Positions 12,066 to 25,600 of a stretch of DNA of 59,473 nucleotides are shown in pieces. The stretch's first letter is position 1. Every line of letters begins with the position of its first letter. The notes below the pieces were generated by a model, which saw only the letters and a program-made list of their open reading frames with translations, was not told the DNA's origin and made no database searches. The stretch is taken from the NCBI GenBank assembly GCA_004335635.1, contig QAXH01002022.1, positions 877-60,349 on the forward strand, given 5' to 3'. The stretch comes from Chloromonas sp. AAM2. Taxonomy: Eukaryota > Chlorophyta > Chlorophyceae > Chlamydomonadales > Chlamydomonadaceae. The translations under genes were made by a program, and so were the position numbers.

Positions 12066-13616
12066 TCACATGTTCATACTCCTGGAACCCAGCTTTGCCT
12101 GGTTCTGCAGGCTCATCCCTGGGCCTGTGAGGGATGTCCGGGGGCCAAGGGGTGAGACAGTGCCCAGCGCCTCTGTAACCATACTCTCAACGTCAATGTC
12201 AGAGGGCAACTGCAGAGCAGGCAGGCATAGTAGAATAAGTCGGGCTCGCTAGATACCGTAGTGGCCAGCAAAGTGGCATTAGGCGAGGTTAGGCTTGACT
12301 GTACGTCGCTTCAATGCCAAGTGGGCAGCGGCGTTGCTGAAAGTCCTATCCATCTATCCATCTATCCATCTATTGGGCTGTGTAAACTGGTGTTTCCTTC
12401 TCATTGCATGACTTACGTGTGATAGCAGTTCCGCAATGCGTCTGCGCTCATTGGCCACCATCTTGCATGTGGGGAAGAGGATGAAGACAATGAAGGCTAG
12501 CGCCATGGTGCAGACCGCCACCAGGGCCACAATGTGAAACACAAGAGCCTCATTGTACACATTCTGCACCTGTGACCAAAAAGAGCACGCACGTACGAGG
12601 GTTATGAAGATGGCTATAAAACCGGTGGAAACGGTGAACGAACAGGATGCCATCGCCGCTTAAGCTGACCTGAGAAGCTGGGCTCTGACACATGACATGT
12701 AGAACAAGCAACACTTTTGAGAAAGGCAACAACAAGGCTGGTCGCCTCTTGTTTGGCCATGCAAGTAGATTCCTGGAAGAGCTGCCTGACTCACTGCAGT
12801 GCTGTAGACGTCAATCAGTTTCTCCAGAGAACTAACGATGTCCCGGGTGCCAATCTGGTAGATGTAGCTGAAGGGCGGGGCGGACAGTTTCTGTGCAGAC
12901 AACCAATGGCAAAGCATGTCATCATATCCTCATCATCATCATCATCATCAAAGCAGCATTGCTCACGATTGAGCCCATTACGTCACACTAACACATGATG
13001 TACCCATCGGCCCATCATGGCCCAGTTTTGGAGCCATAATTCCGATTGTAGCGCTTACCACTTCGTCGTTTGGCAGGAGAATCAGCGCTTCAATGGAGTA
13101 GAAGAGATGCTTGATAGCCTGGTCCAATCCTTGGGAGACATCTGCGTCCACAGATATGCATGCATCTGATGATTTGCAGCACTTGCAGATCACAACTCAC
13201 AACCCTTCTTCTTCACTTGCAAGTGATCAGTCGCTGGATTGCAGCAGAGCCTGGCAACCCTGGCAAGCGTCAAGAGGAGCGACATCAATACCGTGGTTAT
13301 GACAGCCTGGAATAGCGATCAGCGCAAAACTTCTGTCTTTCTTTCTGTCTTTCTTTCTCGACCAGACTGAGGCGCTAGACTCAACCAGCTGATTTCAAAT
13401 TGTCGGTTTTCGGCACACGTGCTGCTGCGAGACAGGCAAGGGAGCCAAACCACCTGTTACTCACATTGGTACATGTCACTGTCGGGTGTCAGGCAGTCAG
13501 CGGGATCTTCCGACAAACAGCCTGAGTGTTCAAACAGAAAACTGGCCTCTTGATTGAACTGCGAGCAAAACGAGCACAAGGGAGCTTTTGATGCGTGAAA
13601 ACATTGCATGGAGGTC

Positions 13617-13663
<47 letters not shown>

Positions 13664-16600
13664 ATGCCGCTTGTACGCAAGTGAGCCGGTATCAATTTTG
13701 TCATTGAGTGTGCCCGTATCATTTTTTATCTTCAGGATAACATAACAGGCTTCTTCCAGAGCCCATCAACACTCGACTCACAATGATGCCCGTTTCTTGC
13801 AACTGGAAGTGGGGTGAACTGTCGTTTATAATCAACGGTGCGTAGCGCCCGTACCTGCACATACCATGGCAACACATGCACAGGTTGGGAGTTGAAAAGC
13901 ATGGCATACTGCAAGACATTTGCTGACCAATGTTGTAGCCTGACAAGCCTTCAATCTCGACCAAAACAACATGCAACAATCACATGCATGCGCATGCATG
14001 CATGCATGCACAAGCAGGTAGACAGCTGACACAGGCACACACATGCCAGTGCATGCATACAAATTCAGACAGACTGGTGACAGCATGTAGATTGCTTGTC
14101 CTCGACCCTGTCTCTACTCACATCATCGCCTGATACTCCTTCAGCAGCAGTTGGTACTGCAGACGGGCAGCAGGCAAGCAGCGTGGCAATGTAATAGGCA
14201 GGTCGAGTGTGAGGTGCGGTCACCTTTTCCAAGAGCAACGCCTGTCACCACTGTCGGTGATGTCACCTTTCACAAGCCTACCAGCCGGGCGCCTCTTGTT
14301 ATCCAATCACCGTGTCTACTTTTCATACGTCGATACTTCATGGTTACAACGCGTGATGGAAGCACACAGAAGCAAAAGCAGCAAGCTGAGGTTCGCAAAA
14401 GGCAGATGCAAGAAGTGCTGATAAGGAAGTGAGAGGCAGGGAACGGGCAGTATCATGTTGACAGTAATAGGCACATGCAGCCTTGAGTCTGCTCGTACCT
14501 CAAGGTCCAACTTCTTCCTGTAGTTATATTTGTATTTGTCGATGGTAGCGAAGTCGCGGTCATCCAGAGAAACGAACCCGTTTTCAAGGTCCAGGTACTG
14601 CTGCCCGACGTAGCGCTGCGCCTGTAAGATCACCTTGTTGACGCGAATGGACACCTGCGAGTGAAGCAGTACAAAGGTGTATATAACAATCAAATTGATT
14701 CAATCACCATGGAATTGCCATCAGTAGGAATTGCAAATGGAGTCACCATCGGAACTGCCATCACCATGGAATTTCTAATGTATAAATAGGACGTTGCACG
14801 TTTATAAGACATTAGGTGCGCATAGGTGGCAGAACGGGCCAGGGACTCCAAATCATTGGTGGCAGCCGCACATGCGCTTCTTAATGTGCACGTTTGCAGT
14901 TGTCGGTCCAGTGTGTCTAGTGGTTGCCACTACGCATTGCTTGGTTAGCTGTTGCTGTTGCTGTTGTAGTTGTCGCTGTCTTTTTTTGCAATGTGCACAA
15001 GGGATGTGTCCCGCAACTCTTGGGCAAGTGAACTCACAGTCAACCAATACGAGTCATAAAGCAAAAAAGTCAGCTGCTGCACTGTCACTTACGAATTGAA
15101 CGACATTTGAGGTGGCGATCGGGTCGCTGACCGATGACAGGGATATGTAACCGAGGGCGTTGATCACCACCACGAAGATAGCCCTGCACAAGCAAGTTGA
15201 CCAACGCTTGTACGGCGGGAGTGATTGCTGGTCTTTTCATTTCAAATCGCCGTCAGTCCTCTTCCCGCAGACCTTCACTATGCCAACATGCAGAGTCATT
15301 CGCACATGCACAGGCAGCCCTGTTTTTGTGAAAGGCTTTGGCAACAAAAGGATTAGCCTGTGGTGCTGATACCACCACTCGGCAAGGGGCGGTAGCTGGC
15401 CGTAGCAATGAGTGGATGGATAGCCAGTGCATCAGTAGGCAACCCACACTGCACCTACACTTGATAACACTCCTGACAAAAAGAATGGTCACACTTTCAA
15501 AAGCACGTCGCACTTGGTCCCATAAAACTGCAGGGCAGTAGCTCTGTGAACGTACAACGAAACGAACTCGTCACGCGCTTACCAGACAGCAAATGGCCAC
15601 GCGACTTTGAGCACTCCGAACGTGGACGGTTTCAGCGTCCTCTTGGAGGTTGCCACAGCTCCAGTGTTGGTGGGCGCACGCCAGCTAGTGAGGAAGGTCA
15701 TGCTGCGAGATAGAAAGCCGGGTCCACGCTGGATGTCACCTGCATCGCAAGTACACGCCACGACGGCATGAGCTGATGCTGCGACGGTCAGTGTCGATCG
15801 TGACGAACTTTACATCTTCATCATGTTCAGCCTATGCCGTCCAGAGATTCAAATGCTTCATCATTGATGCAGCAAGAAGGCTGCAATCAGCATACCCTGA
15901 GCTTGCTGGTGCAGTGGTGCAGTTAACAAATGTGCTGCGCCAACTGTTTCCCTTCATGCCTGAGCAGTCCTTTCCAACTGAAGGCCATGTCACAGCAACA
16001 CAAGCTAGCTGTACTTTCATACCATACTACTGTACTTGCATACCATCATCCATTCATGATGCATGGCTCACCTTGGTTTACTGTACGCATACTGCTAGTA
16101 CTGGCAACCAACGCTCACCGCTCTCAGCCTGCCATGCGCCAGCGGGCGCGATCTTGCCAGCACCATAGGCGCCACGGCGGTTTGCAGGAAATTCCATGTC
16201 CCCAGTGACGACGTCAATGGACTTCCTTGCTCCTCCTGTGCTGGCCACTGGCGCTGGGCCGAGCGCAGGGACCATGGGGGCAGTCAGACCGGCTTCTTGA
16301 TCGTCTGCATTCGCCTCCTGCGGGAGCATGGAGCCAGTTGTGGCAACTATGGTAACTGACATTACAGCTCAAATGCAAGTAGTCACCAGTGGGAACCATG
16401 GTAACCTCCAATGAAATGTGCATCACCATGTCAAGTGACAATGGGCCCCAAGAAGCCACGCCAGCACGCAGGGGGATATGAAGGACCTCCATTCAGGTTT
16501 GCACATGAAGTTGTGTACCAGCCATGACGTCATCTGCATAACCCCTGCGGCATTACTGATTGCAGGCACGCGTAAAAACTCAACAAACAAACAACATCCA

Positions 16601-19600
16601 ACACCAAAACAGTCCAAGAGCAGCTTGATACATGGCGTTGAGGTTAAGTAGCAGTCAGATGAGTCGAGGGCCCAGTGCACAGGCATGTCGCAGGTGGGTT
16701 TTGAGACCGAACTGCCACTCACGTCCTGCTCCTCCTCCTCATCTCCCTCGATGAGGTTCTGGGCACGTGTGGCTTCTGACTTGATAACGCCCACTGGTAC
16801 CTGTATTCCGATAGCAAGCAGCACCGCACTGTCATGTTAAAATGCAATGATAACAAAGTTCATACGTGGGCAAGGCCACCCATGTCAATCAAGGCTGGAG
16901 CGTATCTGGGTAAACATAGTAATCCATCCTGGTCACTTATTCAGTGCCAGATTGCCATGTGCACACTCAGTCTTTCAGCCTTGCACGGAGAACACCGTTT
17001 GTGACAAGCTATTTGTGTGCCTCACTCATTGTGGCTCATCCCATACCTTCAAGAAGATGCTGAACACGTTGAAACGTTGCTTAATAACCTGCACAGCGCA
17101 GCAGCTTGAGCAATTGATTTAATGCTGAAAGCCAAGGATTATGCTGTTCACGGCTACTGCTGTTGTGTAAGGTAGTCACGATAATCGCAGCTATCGGCAG
17201 TCAGATAGTGCTGGCTTGGTTGCTGGTGTAGTCAGTAAGTCGGCTAAGCACCTATCAATCTCTGAGGCAACGAGTGAGATACAGCCCCTTGTTGTAAGCC
17301 TGAGTACACACCTTTCTGGTCACAATCCATATGATCAGGAGTGCCACTGTTGCGACCAGGCCACCCTCAAGGCCAAGTACGACCAATTGGATGTTGTTGA
17401 CAGCATGGGAATCGTCGAGCGCGGCCTGCATCATTCCGTCCAGGGTGAGCTCATAGGCTTCCACCAGTGACCGTGGTCCGTTGTAGAGCTGCAAGGAAAA
17501 TTACAACCATTTTGTCCCTGAGTCGCGGGACGCACTCCTTATGCGCATTGCACGTATCGACAAAGTAAAACGACGACAACGACGACGACGACGGCAACAA
17601 CACCAACACCGCCACGATGTGCTCGCGATCGATGCGGCACAGGTCAGACTGTGCTGCCTGGTAGGGCTGCAAAAACCGGCGAGGCCAGGCTGCAGGCCAT
17701 GAGAAGCTGTGGGCAACCAAGCTCCGGGATGTGCAAACATGCAACTGTCATGTGACGGGAAGAGGCAACACTGGCATGTAGCAAGCAAGTCGCAGTGAGC
17801 AATTTCGCGGATGCATGCATAACACAACCGAATAGACACTTTAGGCACAGCCAACGAGTGAACATGCGCCCGCCAGTGTATTGCCAGTGGAATCTCAATC
17901 CCGATGTCGTACAGGTCATATGCGCATCCGCAAGCCGCGATCGAACCCGTTACCACTCACGATGTAGAGTAGATCCGTATCGTTGGCAAAGTCAAAGCGT
18001 GTGTCCGTATCTATGGGGTACTTTTTCATCACGTTTTGCAATATGGAGGTCTGCGGAGCACAGGCAGCAAACATGGACAACAGACCGGGTGTGCCATACA
18101 GAAGGGTGACACGTCAAAGCCAGGTTGACATGGACTAGCCAAGCACTTTGAGCCAAACCCTCACAAGGAATGGAATTGCGCCCCTGACAACATCATTGTG
18201 AGGAAAGGTGTGCCTCCTGGATTGCCATGCAGATAAGATGGTTCAAGATGGGTATAAGGTGGGTTTTCATGCGTCTTGGCTGCCTCGAGTGGTTGCTAAT
18301 GAGCCCCTCAAAACCCTAGCAAATGAAGAGTGTGCGGCATCATAGCTGGTGCTCACCGCTGCGAGAGTGTAACGGTTGCCAGCGGCCCATACTGATGAAA
18401 GCTTCGGCACTGAGCCTGTTTTGTTGGCATACTTGTAGAATCTGCAATGGGTGAGCAGTGGCCAAGCATTAAGCTCATGCCAAGGCACAATCCGATGCAG
18501 ATGCAAACGCTGCGTGAGTCTCAACTAGGTGTGAAGAACAAGCACAGCCTCACAGTAGCCCTTGCTTAGGTGAAACGAATGCCATACAGCCTAGGCAAAC
18601 GCCAAGGAGAAGCAAGCCATTCGTTGATGCCTTGGTCACGTGGGAGGCAGTGGGCTTTCTGGTCTCTCTTGATAATTACTCAGAGTTCACTGACGCGCAT
18701 CTGCCCTGGAGAACCCGTTGGAAAAAGCGAAAAGTGCAGCTAGTGCTTCATGAGATCGTCACTCACTCAAGCGTCTGAAGAGAGGGTGAGTCCCTGCAAG
18801 GGCAGTGGCAGCAATCCCAAGACATGATGCGCGTCAGTGAATCGGGCTTCACAAATAAGACATGCTCTAGGAGTTCTCCCCAGCCAACCTCTGTTGCTTA
18901 GTGCTGGCTGCTCAGTAGCGCCCACCCTATTGGGCAATGCTGGCAGGTCTGATACAAACACCGTGGCACTTCCCCAAAGTTTACCAGTAGAGAACAAGGT
19001 TATAACTGATCCCGATTCCCTTGAACGAAAGTGACTTGCACCGAGTGTGATAAGGCCTGATACTGCGCTTGCAAAGAGTTGTTCAGGATCTGGCGACACC
19101 AACTGGCAGTGCTTACCACATGGCACGAAGACCGTATGCTTCCGGCAATGACTTAGGCTTGCCAAACCCACGGAAAATCCTGCAGGTGAAGTCAGCAAGT
19201 GATTGTCAGGCAGCTCTGGAGCGTTGGATGCTCAAGCCCGGAGCTGGAGGCCAGGGACTGAGGGCATAGGCTGTGCACGCCAGAGATACATGGGCTACTG
19301 TTACTGTGCGGTGGGGGTGCTAATGGCACACGAAAGCATGCATGTAGTTGTGTTGATCGTGGCGTTCAAATAAATGCCTGATAGCTGTGAGAGGAGCGTG
19401 CGGGTCGCTACTGATCTCTTTCTCTCTCTCTCTCTGTCTCTCTTGCACCTTGGTGTTTGAGTTCTATTACATGGGCACATGGCTAAGTTGTCCAGTTCTG
19501 CAAGAAGAGTACTTATGCTCCTTCTGTGGCCGTGAGCTCACCCGTGATGCAGCTCCTGCAATGAAAGGACAGAGGACAACACACGGGCATTCAGGCAACA

Positions 19601-22600
19601 GCCACTATGTTTGCACAAAAAAAAAACATTCAAGAGTGAGAATCGTGACTAAGTGTACGAGATGACTTAATATCCTTATTGCTTGCCTTGAACTGGACTT
19701 GATGACAAAGTACATCGGCTGGTTCACTGGCTCAATGGCAAGTTTCATGGCCTGCTTGCATGGTCCTGTTCCCATAGTCTACGCATACTCCAAGGCAGCC
19801 ATATATCAGGTTCCGATTGACTTCATGGTCAAAGTTCAGTTCACTTACCACTAGATCGTCCACTCGGTCAGACATGAGTTTCAGGTTCGCTTGCACGTCT
19901 TCCAATGTCGTGCCAGCACCAAGGTACTTCATGGAAGGATTCCCCGGCAAGTGTGAGGCGATCAACAGCTCAGTGGAACTGCAGGCAAACATGGTCATGA
20001 AGCAATATGGTCAGCTAGACAGCCGCAAGCATGTTGATCAATCCTTGGTGACCTGCCGGGTTTCAAGCATGTGATTCAATCCTTGCACCGCTCACGCTTC
20101 ACCAATGTCCACCCACGAAATAATGTAGTACTGCTGCATGCAAGAAGCACTCAGAGCATAGTATGCGTCACGTTAGCAGCAGCAGCAGCAGCAGCTGAGC
20201 AGTGTCGGCGAGACGGTCTGGTTCTCGACCTTGCCAAAGGCTCAGGTTCAAAATGCATAAGCCCAGGTTTTGTGACATGTGCCCACCTTGATAGTTGAGC
20301 AATTTGCATCACGCGACTGCCAGCACGTGCCGCCTGCACAGGAGTGGGAATGAGAGAGTGAGAGCGAGCGCGTGAACTGAGTGAGGACAAGTAGAATCCA
20401 TTGCAAATCCACGCGGCTGTTTGGCTGTTATGCAATACCCTAAAGTAAACAGTGCTGGTCTGTCACGCTCGTGCCTGTTGTTAGGTGGTGTCAACTGTCA
20501 TTCATACTCGAGCGACGTAAGCAGGTTCAACTCTTTTCATGCCGCACATGGACTCTCACCAGTCACGGGGAGCTGGCACAATGGCGACACAGATGCTGCA
20601 CAGTACAAACAAACTACTTGAATTTTGAGGGTCATAGTTATTCTTGACAGGAAGCAGGTTCATAACAGGTTTGGTCTGGCTGTTGATCAGCGCTGGTTCC
20701 AGCTGTGCGTCCTGCTCTTAAGTATGAAAGAGGTCTTCTGAAAAGCCCTCGTGAACGAGCAGCTGTGCTCGTGGCAAATGACCAGCCTCACCAGGCGCAG
20801 GGACAAGACCTGTCCGATTTGAGTGGTCACCATGGTGTTGAAACTGATGAACATTGCCTGCAGGCAAACAGTGTTCAAGGCAACCCATCAGTACAAGCAT
20901 CACTCACTCCAGGAAACACAATTATCCAGATAACACCAAGATAACATAATAGAAGTCGTGTGCAACATATTTGGTAAGCCATCTTAGACATCTCATCTTG
21001 GACCTGCCCATGATACTGCTATTTCTGTCATGGGCTTTGCGCCAGTCCATGTAATGGGTTGGCCCTGAGACAGGCAGTCAGCTAAACCGGTGTGGTTTAC
21101 TGTGGCCTGTAAGCGGGAGCTGCGGTTGGCAGACCCATGCAGCAAGGAGGCAGAATCATTAATGCTGTCCCAGCAAAGCGGCACAGCACCAGTGCTTATC
21201 CTTTCCTGGACCCACCACGTCCACCAGCACCAGCATTCCCAGCACAGCCAGGCAAGTGATCCTGAAGCGCTGGATGTCGGACACAGCCTGCATGGGCACA
21301 TGGCTCACAACCTTCTCCATCCGGAACATCACATTCCATCATGATTGAACAGTCGAGCACTTCTCTGCATGGGTGAAAAATCGGATCTCTCATTATCACA
21401 TAGCTTATCATGGTTTGACCCATGGGGTACTGCAGCTAGACACAATGTCTCTCCAAGCAGTACGTGTCTGACAATCACTAAGCCAAGTAAGCTTACTGGT
21501 AGCAGGGTGAAGTCAGATCTCTGAGGGACTTGCAGGGGAGTGCTAACGGCCTAGAACAGCAATACAGGAGGGCTTCAGACGTGCACTGATTGTTGCTTAG
21601 TGTGTAAGCCTGTGAGATGATGGCTTACCTGAGGCGTTCCGAGCAGCTTGATGAGTTTCTTGAGGCTGCAAGGGCAAGCGCAAGTGCAGGCGTCTTTGCA
21701 TGCGCCTCGTGTGCTGCCTTTGCCTGGTTTTCCTGCTGTTCGTCGCCGCTTGCCGGCCTGCCTCTCTGCCTTGTTCCTTACTGCCTTTGGGCCTGTTCCT
21801 GCTTATCTAGCTGCGTTCCTCCTTCTTTCTTGCTCAGGGTAGGTCAGGGCGGTACACATCCCGTCCCGTGTCCTGTGACGGCTTTCCTGATGTAAAATAC
21901 AATATGTTACAGCCTTCCCTGTGCTCACCGCTTGCCGCGTTTGAAGTCGTTCATGGACGTCCCAGCCTCTGCAAGCGTACAACAGAAAGATGAGTGAGGC
22001 CAAGGAGCATATGAGTGAGGCCCAAGGAGCAAGGTTGTGAAGGCTCTATCAGCTGGTCAGCCGCAGCTCAGCTTCTGATGACTTACACTCGCAGCTCAAA
22101 TCTGGTCATTCTATTCATCATCAGTAAATGGCGTTTCGTGGTTCAACTCACGGTAATGCAGCTGGACACAGTATCTCTCCAAGAGTTACGTGCCTGGCCA
22201 TCATCAAGCCAAGAGAGCTCACTGGTAGCAGGGTACAGAGTGTGAACTTCACCACTTGCAACACAGTTCCAAGTTGTATGTGGGGCACTTTTGCCCCTCC
22301 TCACTACAGCCTGCGGGCCCTCTGGGGCTCAAACAGTTGCAAAAAGCAAGAGTTTGACGCCAAAAGTGTCAGGCTTGCGTCCCATGTGGCCTAGCCACCT
22401 GAGCCTGTGAGTCCTGAGCAGCGCACTGATGGCAGGTTGATGAGTTTTGGCATAGAGGTCAGCATTGCTGATCTCGAACCTGGTGCCACGTCTGGATTCT
22501 GGTAGAGCATTTGCTGCATTACGAGGCCAACTTACCGTCCAACTCGGCTGCATCCTCCTCGCTCTTGGTCGCCACGTGCTCTTCAGCACGCCCGTTTTCA

Positions 22601-25600
22601 TCGTCCTCCTGCTTGAAGTCGTCCTGCTCGCCGTCACTGCTCGACATGTCGCGTTCTGTAGGTGTGGCACAATAGGGCGATAAAACATGGAAGGAGTTTG
22701 CTGTCTCTATCAGTGGAGCAATGCCAGCGGGGCAATGCTATCTCGGTCAAACAGGTGAGGAAAAGTGTGTAGCAACGCGCCGGCTTTCAAAGGCACGGAT
22801 GCGCAGCGTGTTTGTACAGCGCACGATGCAACAGCGTTCAGCCGCCAGCGTCAAATGGCATCACGACCTGGTATTGCGGTCATCCGCCTCAATGGCTTCA
22901 CGTTTCTCGATTGCACCCAATCTATTGAACGTGCTCTACACAGTCATGTTCAGCCACAACCGTATAGACCATCTCGGTATAGACCATCTCGGTATGCAAT
23001 CTTGGTATGACGTTCGCTGTGGCTGCCTGACTGGACGCACCTCCATCCATGCTGCCGTCCTCATGTGCCGCAGACATCCACGTGGTGATACGCTGCCTTC
23101 CTTCCTCCTTGAATGGCGTCTTGCTCAGGCTGTCCTCGGACACGCGGGAGATCTCAACAATCTTGTCCTCTTTGTCAAAGCTGCGCAAACCATCGCTCTT
23201 CATGCCTGTGGCTGACATGTCCGGAAGGCTGTCCAGGGTGTCCAACATGGCCTGCCAAGGAGAAGAAACGTGAAGTAACGCTAACACAATCGATCAATTT
23301 CAAGAAGGCACTCGTCGTCCTACTACCGTCGGGGCAACACTGTGCGACATGCGAGATGCAAAGTGCACCAAAGCAGCCTTGGATGGTGCAGCGAGGCCAA
23401 GCGGAGCCCCGTTCCTTTGGGCCGTCGGAAAGGCAGTCCGCCCGCGATAATTTCAAAAGCGGGCACTAACATGCAAGCAAATGACACTGCTACTCCCTCC
23501 CATGGCACACCCTGTTGAAATTCTCACCTTGCTCTCGGTCGGCTTTATGTATCCAGGAATGTGAACCTGCAAGCAACGCCCAGAACAGGGACCAGAATGA
23601 AATCACAAGCCAGGCAGAGCGGCTAGGAGACACGTCGTAATCAAACTGCGCTCTCGCAGATTACATAAGCATCAAATCTCGCGGGCACTGAGTGCTTCAG
23701 TCCTGTCCAGATGAGTGGCAATGGATCAGCCCTATCATTGCCTCCCAAAGAATGGCGCTCCGTTCCTGTCGGGTCTTAACTTCAATGGCGTCCCACCATA
23801 GGCAGTGGTCGCAACTGTCAAGTGGAACGAACACTTGCAGTCCGGTCAAGGTGAGTGGCGATGTCAAGTGGAACGAACATCTAATCGAGTACAGCCACTG
23901 GCTGCTGCGTAAGCTTTGCTGTTGTGTTGGCAACCGCCCCATGCATGTCTTTCTCACCTCTGGTGGCTGCGGACTGTGGCTGAGCATGCTGACCACCTTC
24001 TTCTGCTTTGGGGGAGCATGTTGGCTGATGTTCGCAGCCACCTGCACAGATCAACACGCGTGGCATGTAGGCACATGCACTACTTGAAAACCATGCAAGC
24101 CATGCAAGCTAGTTGAAAACCATGCAAGCCAACTGTAAGATGACGTCATATCTATCTACAGTGATTGCCTGACTCCTGATCGACGATGTCCAAACGACGA
24201 GTAACCGGCAAGTTTTCAAGAAGGTGGTCTCTGGTTTTCATCTCCACGCTCTCCCGCTTTATAAGCAAGAGACGTTTGCATTGAATCAACCAATACTGCA
24301 GTCATCATAGTATGCCCAGACGGTAATGGGTGTTTCATGCACCTTGATAACAACTCTTATGGCTATCAAGGTGCTCGATCGGAACCGTTTACTGACCGTA
24401 TCGATCTTAGACACGGAGCGGGCCTCAAGCAGGCGCAGGCTCTCAACTTTGGGACGAGTGGGTCCGGGCGCGTTCTTCAACCAAGCGGCGAACTCAGGTC
24501 GCCCACAGGTCGGTTTGGCCAGATGCATGATGACGTACAGCGCACAGCCTGTGCCCATGTCCTGTTTGACCACAGCTTGAAGCTGCAGTTGGTGTGGGCA
24601 GCGATGTCAGCGATTTGCAGGCTTCCAAGGTAGGGCCTCTCGATGCATGACTTGGCATGACTACAACCAACGAGTTGCTTGGAGCAGCGGGTGCCGTGCG
24701 TGCCGTGCGTGCCGATAAGGATGAGCAAGAGTGCGTGCAGGAAAAGGCCACGCCATCAACGTGCAAACCGCACCTGCAACTCGAGTTCGCAGCCGTCGGT
24801 GCTGTGCTTCAGCTTGACGGTGTGCATTGGGCCAGCGTCGCGCCTGCGGCTTGCAGCGCCAGTGCGCAGTCCGCCCCGCCCGGTGGGCGCACTAGACGCT
24901 GGCGGCTTGACCGCCAGTCCGCCTTCCGTGAATAAGGCGTCGGTCAGGGCGGAAGGGCTCTTGCTGCTGGCGAGCAGGGCTGCCAGCGAAGTGCCTGCGA
25001 CAGCAAACAAGCCATTGGCCAGGGACCAACGCGAGTGCAAGCTCAAAGATCACCCACTGTACTTTGGCTTCGTAGCCACATTTGTGCAGACGGATCATAT
25101 TGATCAATGCAAAACCGAATTTGGAGGACTCTAGATTGAGGAACCAGAGAAATGATTGTACAAATACTGGCAAGTGGACAAGAAGGTGCCAGGAGACAGG
25201 ACGACGGGATGGCGGCAAATGTCGCTCCACACAATAAGACGCGCAGGAGCACTCTGAGAACTGGTGCTTGTCCCCACAAGAGTTGCTATCCGGAGTGCCG
25301 TACCTGTGATGAGTGCTGGTGGCAGCCCCATGAGCAGGTGCGGGCTGAACACGGGCTGGTCCTGCACAAAGCCGCTCTGCACTGCGTTGCCCTGCGTGTC
25401 GACCTCAAGCACTCCGGATAGCAGGTCAGCACGCCACAGCTCAACCTGGATCAGCCAGTGGAAGGGCATGTGGTTTTTGAATTAACGCAAACGTTGTAAG
25501 TCTTTCTCGTAAGTCGTTTGCACTTGATCTGAAAAGTTGAATGAATGCGTAGCAGTAAAAATTTCTGGAGTAAGACCACTGCGTGCTGTTGTCACCTGCA

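Noticed and set aside
18767..19198. 143-codon minus-strand open frame within the TmcB gene
   Set aside because: It overlaps exons 18767-18793 and 19117-19179 but in the wrong frame between them. The family-like sequence appears only when the intron is removed.
19387..19665. Plus-strand frame with a Cys/His zinc-finger look (CSFCGREL, HYVCTKKK)
   Set aside because: It is short and isolated, lies in a TmcB intron and overlaps the 14-nt microexon. The spacing does not match a known finger type.
12066..21968. The TmcB region as two separate genes
   Set aside because: Phases run through without a break, there is no stop or convincing new start in the middle, and the second half matches the known C-terminal half of TmcB-type proteins.
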